5,694 nt of DNA from Acidobacteriaceae bacterium (GCA_003166055.1 PMWR01000131.1:1-5694), one strand, 5' to 3'. Shown: positions 1-5,451, counted from the first letter of the stretch. Numbers and translations: made by a program. Notes: a model not told the origin generated them from the sequence alone.

Positions 1-725
1 ACCTTCTCGGGAATCGGCGCCTGCTCCAGCCCCTGGTTGCGCCGGTACTCTGACGCCCGGCTGCCCACCTGTTCGGCCGTCGTCCGCAGCGCCAGCTCGC
101 GCAGCATGTTCAGGTTGCCCTTGCGGAAAAAGTTCGCCAGCGACTGCTCCACCTTTTCCGGCGCGTAAATCTTCCCCTGCCGCAGCCGCGAGCGCAACTC
201 GTCCACCGTGATGTCGATGTTGACCACCTCGTCGGCACGCTTCAAAAAGTTGTCGGGAATCGTCTCGCGAATCGTCGTGTTGGCCGACCGGCTCACCGCG
301 TCGTTCAGCGTCTCCAGGTGCTGAATATTCACCGCCGTCATCACGTCGATGCCGGCTTCCAGCAGCTCCAGCACATCCTCGTAGCGCTTGCGGTTCTTGC
401 TTCCGGGCACGTTGGTGTGCGCCAGCTCGTCCACCACCACGGTCTTGGGATGCCGCGCCATGATGGCGTCCACATCCATCTCTTTCAGATTCACGCCGCG
501 ATAGGGAATCACCCGCTGCGGCACAATCTCCAGGTCGCGTATCTGGTCCTGCGTATCCTTGCGCCCATGCGTCTCCACCAGCCCGATCACCAAATCCACG
601 CCCTGCTGGCGCAGGATGTGAGCGTCGTTCAGCATGTGATAGGTCTTGCCCACCCCCGGAGCCGCCCCAATGTAGATGCGAAGCCTCGCCGGTTCCTGCT
701 GTTTTTCAAGGAGAATTTCGGCCAT
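1..725 (-). CDS. kdpD: KdpD N-terminal (sensor/ATP-binding) domain protein, 3' end outside window
   Basis: This is the cytoplasmic N-terminal domain of KdpD, the sensor that controls the Kdp high-affinity potassium uptake ATPase. The 241 complete codons in the window carry the family hallmarks: a Walker A motif GAAPGVGKT at residues 20-28, a Walker B-like VVVDELAHTN at 96-105, and the conserved NIQHLETLND block around 133-142. The helical FFRKGNL segment near 199-205 leads towards the universal-stress-protein-like part, which is cut off by the window edge. ATG at 725 lies 3 bp after the stop of the kinase-like gene, with a GAGGT Shine-Dalgarno-like stretch about 10 nt upstream, so the two are co-transcribed. 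A kinase-like protein is already encoded separately, so this is probably a short stand-alone KdpD like that known from Anabaena; a full-length KdpD cannot be excluded because the 3' end is missing. Confidence 0.93.
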   Translation of the reverse strand, partial: MAEILLEKQQEPARLRIYIGAAPGVGKTYHMLNDAHILRQQGVDLVIGLVETHGRKDTQDQIRDLEIVPQRVIPYRGVNLKEMDVDAIMARHPKTVVVDELAHTNVPGSKNRKRYEDVLELLEAGIDVMTAVNIQHLETLNDAVSRSANTTIRETIPDNFLKRADEVVNIDITVDELRSRLRQGKIYAPEKVEQSLANFFRKGNLNMLRELALRTTAEQVGSRASEYRRNQGLEQAPIPEK

Positions 726-728
726 CGC

Positions 729-2135
729 TCAGCCCACCTCAACCGGATGATGGATTTCGCTCGCCGCCGCCACCGGCAGGCTGAACCGGAATGTCGTTCC
801 GTGCCCCAGCCGGCTCTCCACGGCAATCTGTCCGCCCAGTTGCTCCACCAGCCGCCGCACCAGTGCCAGGCCCAGCCCCGTCCCGCTCTCTGAAGCAAGA
901 TTGAACCGATCGAAGATCGTCTTCAGCCTCTCCGCCTCAATGCCGCGCCCCGTGTCCCGCACCGTAAACTGAACACAGTCCTTCACCTCTTCGGCTGCGA
1001 GCAAAATCTCGCCCTCTTCCGGTGTAAAACGGATCGCATTCGCCAGCAGGTTGTCCAAAATCGACCTCAGCGCCCGTCGGTCGGCGTTCACCACCGACAG
1101 GTCGGCGAATGCGCGCACCTCTACCCGAATCCGCTTCCGCGCCGCCTCGTCGCAATACCGATTCCGCGCCTCGCCCAGCGCCTGCAGCGGCCGCAGGCGT
1201 TCTAGTTTGAACTCGCGTTTGCCCGTATCCAGCTCCGCCACCTCGATCAGGTCGCCCATCAGGTCGTCCAGCTTTTCCGCCTCATAGCTGGCTGCGCCCG
1301 CCAGTTCCACCTGCAGCGGCTGCAACTCTCCGCCAAACCCCTGGTTCAACGCATACAGCCCCCGCCGCAACCGCAGCAGCGGATCGCGCAATTTCCGGCT
1401 CGCCACCGTAATAAACTGCGTCTTGAACCGGTCCGTATCCTGCAAGCTGGTCACGTCTTCCAGCGTCGTCACCGTGCCCAGCAGCCGCCCATCCGAATCG
1501 CGCATCGGCGTCGTTCTCAACCTGTAGCTCCGCTCCTGCGTCCCGATCCGCATCGGCAGCATCGCCGCCTCGTCCTCCGCCGCCACCGCCTTCTGCATCT
1601 GCACCGCGTCGCGTATCGCGCTCAGGATCTTGTCCCCTCCCGGTGTATTCGTCAGCGCCATCCTGTCCGTCGCCGCCTCGCCCAATATCTCCGTCGCCGC
1701 CTGGTTCACCTTCAGAATGTGACCCTTCCCGTCCGTGACAATAATCGGCTCAAAGATCGACTGCAGCACCGCGTCCGACAGTTGAAACTCCATCTGCCGC
1801 CGGCCCGCTTCCGAGTCGCGCAGCTCCCTGAGCCGCACCGCCAGCCGGTTCAACTCCGTCGCAATCGTCCCAAAGTCGTCCCGGCTGCTCCACTCCACGC
1901 GATGTTCCAGGTTGCCCTGCGCAATCCTCTTCGCATCCCGCGCCAGCATCGTGATCGGCCGCAGCACCGCATAGACCGTCCCAGCCGCAACCAGCAACGA
2001 CGCCACCACGTAGAACCATGCGAATTTGGATTGCCCCGCCGCCGCAAGCGCACGATGCGCCCACACCGCCAGCCCCACCGTCAGCCCGGCCAGCAGCACG
2101 CACCCCAGAATCAATCGTTGCGACAGGTTCAGCAT
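729..2135 (-). CDS. Membrane HAMP-PAS histidine-kinase-like protein lacking the phospho-acceptor His
   Basis: A 468-residue inner-membrane signalling protein. Two hydrophobic segments (about 7-27 and 38-58) flank a very short outer loop, followed by HAMP (about 59-110), PAS (about 118-230), a dimerisation helix region (about 235-305) and a HATPase domain (about 345-455). ATP-binding motifs look intact: N box DNLLANAIRFT at 361-371, G1 DTGRGI at 394-399, F box FDRF at 408-411 and G2 GTGLGLAL at 418-425. The H box is not: where kinases have SHELRTPL, this protein has SRKLRDPL at 246-253, with Arg247 (codon CGG, 1397-1395) at the histidine position. The acidic residue after it is Lys248 and the Thr of the phosphatase motif is Asp251. 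It is therefore probably a pseudokinase or a partner subunit acting with the KdpD domain protein 3 bp downstream. The start at 2135 has AGGGAG 8 nt upstream. Confidence 0.92.
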   Translation of the reverse strand: MLNLSQRLILGCVLLAGLTVGLAVWAHRALAAAGQSKFAWFYVVASLLVAAGTVYAVLRPITMLARDAKRIAQGNLEHRVEWSSRDDFGTIATELNRLAVRLRELRDSEAGRRQMEFQLSDAVLQSIFEPIIVTDGKGHILKVNQAATEILGEAATDRMALTNTPGGDKILSAIRDAVQMQKAVAAEDEAAMLPMRIGTQERSYRLRTTPMRDSDGRLLGTVTTLEDVTSLQDTDRFKTQFITVASRKLRDPLLRLRRGLYALNQGFGGELQPLQVELAGAASYEAEKLDDLMGDLIEVAELDTGKREFKLERLRPLQALGEARNRYCDEAARKRIRVEVRAFADLSVVNADRRALRSILDNLLANAIRFTPEEGEILLAAEEVKDCVQFTVRDTGRGIEAERLKTIFDRFNLASESGTGLGLALVRRLVEQLGGQIAVESRLGHGTTFRFSLPVAAASEIHHPVEVG

Positions 2136-2138
2136 GGT

Positions 2139-2154
2139 CCGGTCTCCCTACCGG
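2139..2154 (-). promoter_or_regulatory. Small hairpin presenting the ribosome binding site of the kinase-like gene
   Basis: On the minus strand, CCGGT and ACCGG form a perfect 5-bp stem whose six-base loop is AGGGAG, the best Shine-Dalgarno match for the ATG at 2135. The stem ends 3 nt before the start codon. The sequence shows the repeat directly; an effect on translation is inference, and a stem this short may be chance. Confidence 0.4.
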
Positions 2155-2203
2155 CAATCGTCCAGGGCATTTCCAACTCAAGTGTTCACAGAACCAGCTG
2201 TGC

Positions 2204-2238
2204 CCCATCCATTGCGCGCCCTTTGCGCAATGGGTGGG
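2204..2238. repeat. 14-bp inverted repeat (REP-like hairpin)
   Basis: The arms CCCATCCATTGCGC (2204-2217) and GCGCAATGGGTGGG (2225-2238) pair over 14 positions with one wobble (T2208-G2234) around a 7-base loop. The wobble pairs only in plus-strand RNA; minus-strand RNA would have an A-C mismatch. No T tract follows on either strand, so it is not a classical rho-independent terminator. It lies about 70 bp upstream of the kinase-like start, between any distal promoter and the gene, so attenuation is conceivable. My preferred reading is an interspersed repeat. Confidence 0.7.
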
Positions 2239-2415
2239 AGGAACACAGAGGCCAAAGCCATCCTCCAGCTCTCTTTATCCTGCGATGTTCGGTGTTGAAA
2301 GGCAACCTATCCATTCTGGCGGATTTGCCTCAATCACGCAAAGCGGCGCTTTTTGGGAAGCAGAGTGCGTTGCTCCAGCGGCAACTCTCGAAGGCTCTGT
2401 ATCAGGGCATGACTT

Positions 2416-2451
2416 GCCGGGGTCCCCGGCGACAGGTCTTCGTCGCTGGGG
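2416..2451. repeat. Two overlapping, mutually exclusive inverted repeats
   Basis: GCCGGGG-T-CCCCGGC (2416-2430) is a perfect 7-bp-arm palindrome with a single central base. Its right arm is also the left arm of a second hairpin: CCCCGGCGAC (2424-2433) pairs with GTCGCTGGGG (2442-2451) through one wobble around an 8-base loop. Only one of the two can form at a time. Such an arrangement could be a switch or simply a fragment of a palindromic repeat family; nothing in the sequence decides between them. Confidence 0.6.
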
Positions 2452-2489
2452 TGGCTTGGGTCGTGCCGATAAGGCCAATAAAATGAGTC

Positions 2490-2501
2490 GGGCTTCAGCC
2501 C
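2490..2501. repeat. Short GGGC-TTCA-GCCC palindrome
   Basis: GGGC (2490-2493) and GCCC (2498-2501) form a short hairpin with a TTCA loop. On its own it is weak. It is listed because its form (a GC stem around TTCA or GTAA) resembles the hairpin at 2599-2616, and I recall similar GGCTTCAGCC elements from Acidobacteriota intergenic DNA, which could not be checked here. Confidence 0.4.
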
Positions 2502-2583
2502 CTGTGGGATGTCATGGAGCCACCAAAAAAAACTTACCCTTTTTCCGCAGCCTGTTCAACCCCCGGAAAACCATCTACGACAA

Positions 2584-2621
2584 TTTGAACTCACGAGTAC
2601 GCGGCGTAAGCCGCGTTCAAA
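2584..2621 (-). terminator. Nested inverted repeat at the end of the type ISP remnant
   Basis: ACGCGGC (2599-2605) and GCCGCGT (2610-2616) form a perfect 7-bp stem with a four-base loop. An outer pair, TTTGAAC (2584-2590) and GTTCAAA (2615-2621), encloses it and overlaps the TGA stop at 2619-2617 of the remnant gene. The position directly at a stop codon fits a transcription terminator for the minus-strand genes, but no T run follows the inner stem, so termination is uncertain. It may instead be another member of the intergenic palindromes to its left. Confidence 0.45.
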
Positions 2622-3084
2622 CCTGATCGATCGACAACGCCGCCAACTCCTTCACCCGCCGCACCGTCTCCACCGACACCGTAACCACCTGCCCCACCAG
2701 CCGCACAATGTACTCCGGATCTCCGTCCCGATTCGGGTCATTCAAAATCCCCGACCGCGCATCCGTTGAAACCCTGTACTGGTCCACCACCCACTCCAGC
2801 GCGCTCCGGTTCCCCAGCCGGTACTCAAACGCCTCCGGCGGAATCCCGCTGAATGTCAGAAACTCGCTATACCGGAGCTGCGTCTTGTCTTTCGACAACG
2901 CCATCTTCTCCACGCGCCAATCCAGCTTGCCCGTCTCCGTCCGCACCAGTGGATACTCGGCCTGCTGCTCATACTCGATGTGCAGCTTCATCAGAGCCGC
3001 GCCAATCTCCGCATACCGCGCAAAATCTGGAGCCATCGGAATCCGCGGCAGCTCCAGCTTCAAATTCGCACCATACCGCGTCCA
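2617..3084 (-). pseudogene. Type ISP restriction-modification enzyme, C-terminal remnant
   Basis: About 155 codons match, from memory of the family, the C-terminal specificity end of single-polypeptide type ISP enzymes (LlaGI/LlaBIII relatives). Recognisable blocks are LELPRIPM, AEIGAALMKLHIEYE, RVEKM, LTFSGIPPEAFEY, SALEWVVDQY, SGILNDPN and VTVSVETVRRVKELAAL, in the family's order. Similarity already starts at the TRYGANLK codons (3081-3061), upstream of the only possible start (TTG at 3063, no ribosome binding site), and an in-frame TGA at 3087-3085 stops it there. Intact enzymes have about 1,550-1,600 residues, so roughly nine tenths are missing. The matching N-terminus lies at 5451-5085 across the ATPase-PIN unit. 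In this protein class the C-terminal part reads the DNA target sequence; alone it should have no restriction or methylation activity. Confidence 0.88.
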
Positions 3085-3095
3085 TCATGCAAATG

Positions 3096-3659
3096 CTAGC
3101 TCTTCAGATAATTCTCAACCCAGGAATCGATGCGCCGATCCGCATCCTTCTCCGCGCCTGCCTTGATCCAACGCCGGCACGCATCTCCTTCGACAGCCGG
3201 ATTGGCGTAGTACAGCGATGTGAGTTCTTGAACTGCAGAGCACGCTTTGGCAATAAATGTCGGAAATTTCGTTTCTAAGGAGATGATGGTCTGCTCCGTG
3301 GCGAGAGCGGACCGCACGAGATGAAAATCTTTCTCCAAATCGGCCTTATGACGATTTGTTGACTGACAGCCGCAAGCCGGAGTCAGCAACGCCAAGAACT
3401 CTTTGCCTTCCTCGTCAACCACCCGATTCTTCAACTCCATTGTTTGCAGCCACCTTCTTGCGGAGCGGCCTGCATGATCGCGCCATTCTCGCCGCAGCTG
3501 CTCGTTGAATACCGCGACATGCCCCTCTTCCCAAACGGCTTCGAGGCATCTGCGGTTCATGTCCCCCGCAACATCGCTCATGGGATTGTACATAGGGTCG
3601 CTACTGCCAAATGCGAGGTTCGCGTCGATGACAAGTTTCTTGCGGTTCCTTGAACTCAT
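3096..3659 (-). CDS. PIN-like nuclease domain protein, second gene of the ATPase-PIN pair
   Basis: A 187-residue soluble protein with the outline of a PIN-domain ribonuclease. The N-terminal strand KLVIDANLAF carries the first conserved acid (Asp12) and Asn14. Further candidates for the metal site are Glu58 in EQLRREW, Asp107 or Asp111 in the KADLEKDFHLV helix, and Glu122/Glu129 in ATEQTIISLE, where PIN proteins usually have Asp; the Asp-to-Glu change is unusual but could keep charge. No signal peptide or membrane segment is seen. ATG at 3659-3657 overlaps the ATPase stop as ATGA, after a purine-rich GGGAAGGAA, so translation is coupled and the two proteins are probably made in fixed proportion. 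By analogy with other ATPase-plus-nuclease defence pairs it is likely the toxic effector, cutting RNA when released or activated. The fold assignment rests on motifs only, and the exact family is not recognised. Confidence 0.75.
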   Translation of the reverse strand: MSSRNRKKLVIDANLAFGSSDPMYNPMSDVAGDMNRRCLEAVWEEGHVAVFNEQLRREWRDHAGRSARRWLQTMELKNRVVDEEGKEFLALLTPACGCQSTNRHKADLEKDFHLVRSALATEQTIISLETKFPTFIAKACSAVQELTSLYYANPAVEGDACRRWIKAGAEKDADRRIDSWVENYLKS

Positions 3660-5065
3660 TTCCTTCCCGCATAGAGCTTTTCCTCAACCGCATCCAGATA
3701 ATCGTTGTCCGAGCGAAGTTCCACATCGCTGAAATCCTCTGGCCAGTCACCAACCCGTCCCGCAGTATCTGGAATCGCTGGTCTAACTGTCGAAAGTCCC
3801 GTTTCCTTGTCGCGCTCAAACCAGTGCAAAATTACCTTGTCGTTGGCAATCTTGTCTTTAGCCACCTCGGTCAAAATCCCTCGCAGCAAGAGCGAACTGT
3901 GCGTCTCAATCACCAACCGCACACCGCGATTGGCTGCCTGCGCAAGAATCTGCGCAAGATTCCACTGCGCACGCGGGTGCAGATGAAGCTCAGGTTGCTC
4001 GATATAAACCAACTGGTTTGGATGCGCGAGTATCAAGGCCACAAGCACTGGAAGAATCTGTGAAACGGCCAGCCCCACGTCGGCGATATTCACCAAGTCC
4101 TTTGGGTCGCCGTGCAGTGTGCGCGGAATGAGAACTTCAATCTTGGATTCATTCAGCTTGCGCGTTTCAACGCCAGAAGCCAGTTCAAGGAGTTGGAGTG
4201 CATCGCGTAAATCGTGCAGATAGCGTAATCCATCCGGATACTTATTCGCATCCTTCCAAGCTTCGAGGATACTTGGCACATATTCTTCAAAATCGCCCGG
4301 AAAATCGCTACCGAGCGGAAGCCCGTGAAGATAGAACTCCCGTTCGTCACTTCCTCGAAGACCAGAGACGTGTATCATCTCCTGAATCTTGTGCCGGAAA
4401 AGGTTAACCTCGGGACGGTGAAAAGTTGGAACAATTGCGTCTTGATAGGATTTGGTACCTACTCCAAGAAAGCATCTGTCTGGATAAACAACCAATTCGG
4501 CACCACTAAACATTCCTCCCGTTCTCTCCTGTCGCGTCGCAACGGAATCGTATAAATGTTCTAAGGTTTCCTGTGAGCTATCGCCATTCAGTCGCCATAC
4601 AGTTCCGTCAAGACTATCTCTCGATGCCGTTTCCACAACCTCTAGAGAAGGTGGCATCGAAGACCTCATATATACCTCCGGGCTATCCTGAGGCAGATCG
4701 GATTTCTGTTTCTTTTCAAACGACAGTTCTGCCCAGTTGTTCTCTGCCTCCAACTCGATTGTCAGCCGCTTGGTGGACTCCACTTCCGACTGGGTACTCG
4801 ACAGGAATTGATCTGCGGTATCGTAACCCACCTGTTCGCCTCTTAGCCAAAACGGACCGGGAGGAATCCGCTCAATGTCAAAGGTTTGTTTCATCAGGAG
4901 CAAAGGCTGCATGAGGCTCGACTTGCCTGAGCTATTCGCACCAGCCAAGACGGTCAGGTGGCGAATCTCCACATCGGTCTTTGCGGCCAGAGACTTGAAT
5001 CCAGTCACAGCTATCCGCGTGATTCCTGGGCCGAACAAATGCCAGTTGGATGGATGAACTTCCAT
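3656..5065 (-). CDS. OLD/ABC-type AAA ATPase, first gene of the ATPase-PIN pair
   Basis: A 469-residue SMC/ABC-like ATPase of the kind found in OLD-family and PARIS-type defence proteins. It opens with ITRIAVTGFKSL, followed by Walker A GANSSGKSS at 42-50 (Lys48), an ABC-signature-like VGLAVSQILPVL at 330-341, Walker B LVYIEQPELHLHP at 352-364 (Glu356, Glu359) and the switch histidine in ETHSSLLLRGI at 387-397. The middle (about 85-320) is a family-specific insertion. The tail GRVGDWPEDFSDVEL (436-450) resembles the DUF3696 region often fused to such ATPases. There is no TOPRIM nuclease domain, so cleavage is presumably supplied by the PIN protein encoded just downstream. ATG at 5065 has GAGGGA 8 nt upstream. 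The likely role is ATP-driven sensing or holding of the effector; no specific named system is recognised. Confidence 0.9.
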   Translation of the reverse strand: MEVHPSNWHLFGPGITRIAVTGFKSLAAKTDVEIRHLTVLAGANSSGKSSLMQPLLLMKQTFDIERIPPGPFWLRGEQVGYDTADQFLSSTQSEVESTKRLTIELEAENNWAELSFEKKQKSDLPQDSPEVYMRSSMPPSLEVVETASRDSLDGTVWRLNGDSSQETLEHLYDSVATRQERTGGMFSGAELVVYPDRCFLGVGTKSYQDAIVPTFHRPEVNLFRHKIQEMIHVSGLRGSDEREFYLHGLPLGSDFPGDFEEYVPSILEAWKDANKYPDGLRYLHDLRDALQLLELASGVETRKLNESKIEVLIPRTLHGDPKDLVNIADVGLAVSQILPVLVALILAHPNQLVYIEQPELHLHPRAQWNLAQILAQAANRGVRLVIETHSSLLLRGILTEVAKDKIANDKVILHWFERDKETGLSTVRPAIPDTAGRVGDWPEDFSDVELRSDNDYLDAVEEKLYAGRK

Positions 5066-5084
5066 CGTCGATGTCCCTCGCTGG

Positions 5085-5451
5085 CTAGAATCTTAGCATC
5101 GCTCGGGTTAGACTTCCGAAATCCCGAGCGACACGATACCCCTCCGCGAACTTCTTATTCATCTCCGCCTTCAGGTCGTCCTTCTCGTCCTTCGCCACCC
5201 AGTACCCGCGCGGCAAATTGAAGGCATCCAGCACCGCCGCGTCCACCTTCAGCGGGTTCCGGCCCCGTGCGCGGAATCGGGTACTCCGCCACCAGAAACC
5301 ATTCGTACCCTCGCGCGCACTTCTCCAGCAGCGCCTCGAAGGCCCGCCGGATATTGCCCTCGTTGTCGAATTTGCCCCGCCCAAACCGCTCCAGCGTCTC
5401 GTAGTATGCCTTCACCGGCGCGTGCGTTGCCTTCAGCTTGAAGTTGCTCAT
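5085..5451 (-). pseudogene. Type ISP restriction-modification enzyme, frameshifted N-terminal remnant
   Basis: ATG at 5451 begins MSNFKLKATHAPVKAYYETL, continues with GKFDNEGNIRRAFEALLEK and WFLVAEYPIPR (to residue 61), and then leaves frame. The next reading frame takes over with NPLKVDAAVLDAFNLPRGYW and KDDLKAEMNKKFAEGYR. Removing one base from the run of four C at 5263-5266 (plus strand) joins both parts into one protein, so a single-base insertion is the simplest explanation. This is the Mrr-like nuclease end of type ISP enzymes. At the step usually read as EAK in the PD-(D/E)XK motif (YWEAKD, from memory) it has VAK, which would remove a catalytic acid as well. Similarity ends after GYR near 5133, and unrelated codons run on to a TAG at 5087-5085. 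No clear ribosome binding site precedes the start. Confidence 0.87.
5099..5131. promoter_or_regulatory. 9-bp perfect inverted repeat upstream of the ATPase-PIN operon
   Basis: TCGCTCGGG (5099-5107) and CCCGAGCGA (5123-5131) pair without mismatch around 15 bases. The repeat starts at the point where similarity to the restriction enzyme ends and lies 34-66 bp upstream of the ATPase start. A weak -10-like TAAGAT (minus strand, 5095-5090) sits just downstream of it, so the repeat would cover the promoter's upstream part and could be an operator. No T run follows, which argues against a terminator. It could also be a recombination site used when the cassette entered. Confidence 0.5.

Larger units (their letters stand above)
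2136..2616. other. Gene-free, hairpin-rich intergenic region
   Basis: About 480 bp between the type ISP C-terminal remnant and the kinase-like gene. I find no reading frame here with a plausible start, ribosome binding site and recognisable product. It contains at least four clear inverted repeats (listed separately) plus smaller ones, for example GTTGC/GCAAC around 2369-2385. The promoter of the kinase-like/kdpD pair must lie here or further upstream, but no convincing -35/-10 pair stands out. The density of palindromes suggests interspersed intergenic repeats of the REP type or decayed mobile DNA rather than a single regulatory site. Confidence 0.6.
3085..5132 (-). other. ATPase-PIN cassette lying inside a type ISP restriction gene
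   Basis: A block of about 2 kb separates the N- and C-terminal remnants of one type ISP gene and carries exactly two complete genes in its own operon. Three hand-counted 60-base lines inside it give 42%, 48% and 50% GC (4441, 3301 and 4621), against 65%, 72% and 75% outside (2761, 5221 and 1141), which points to separate origin. No integrase, transposase or tRNA is visible, so the route of entry is unknown. The edges are estimates: similarity to the ISP enzyme stops near 5136 and resumes near 3081. ATACC occurs at both breakpoints (3073-3077 and 5136-5140), and ATGCTA occurs as a 6-bp inverted repeat just inside the ends (3093-3098 and, on the minus strand, 5099-5094). Confidence 0.75.

Noticed and set aside
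318..893. Plus-strand open frame of 191 codons
   Set aside because: It is antisense to kdpD and the kinase-like gene, is rich in His, Arg, Pro and Gln as expected for the reverse of GC-rich coding DNA, and has no recognisable domain.
2335..2356. AAAGC-GGC-GCTTT hairpin followed by T residues, as a plus-strand terminator
   Set aside because: The stem is only 5 bp with a 3-base loop, and there is no plus-strand gene upstream that it could terminate.
2522..2548. A-tract and T-tract pair as a terminator
   Set aside because: It has an A8 run and a T5 run but no GC-rich stem; pairing would be A-T only and weak.
1719..2626. Overlapping plus-strand open frames of 202 and 255 codons
   Set aside because: They run antisense through the kinase-like gene and on into the palindrome-rich region, with low-complexity Arg/Pro/Gln-rich translations and no family resemblance.
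2617..3063. Intact 148-codon hypothetical gene starting at TTG 3063
   Set aside because: Similarity to type ISP enzymes extends upstream of this TTG to about 3081, there is no ribosome binding site, and a stop follows directly upstream, so a truncated remnant is the better reading.
3656..5065. Assignment of the ATPase to PARIS or Gabija by name
   Set aside because: The ATPase lacks a TOPRIM domain and its partner is PIN-like, not a DUF4435 protein or UvrD-like helicase, so only a general resemblance is claimed.
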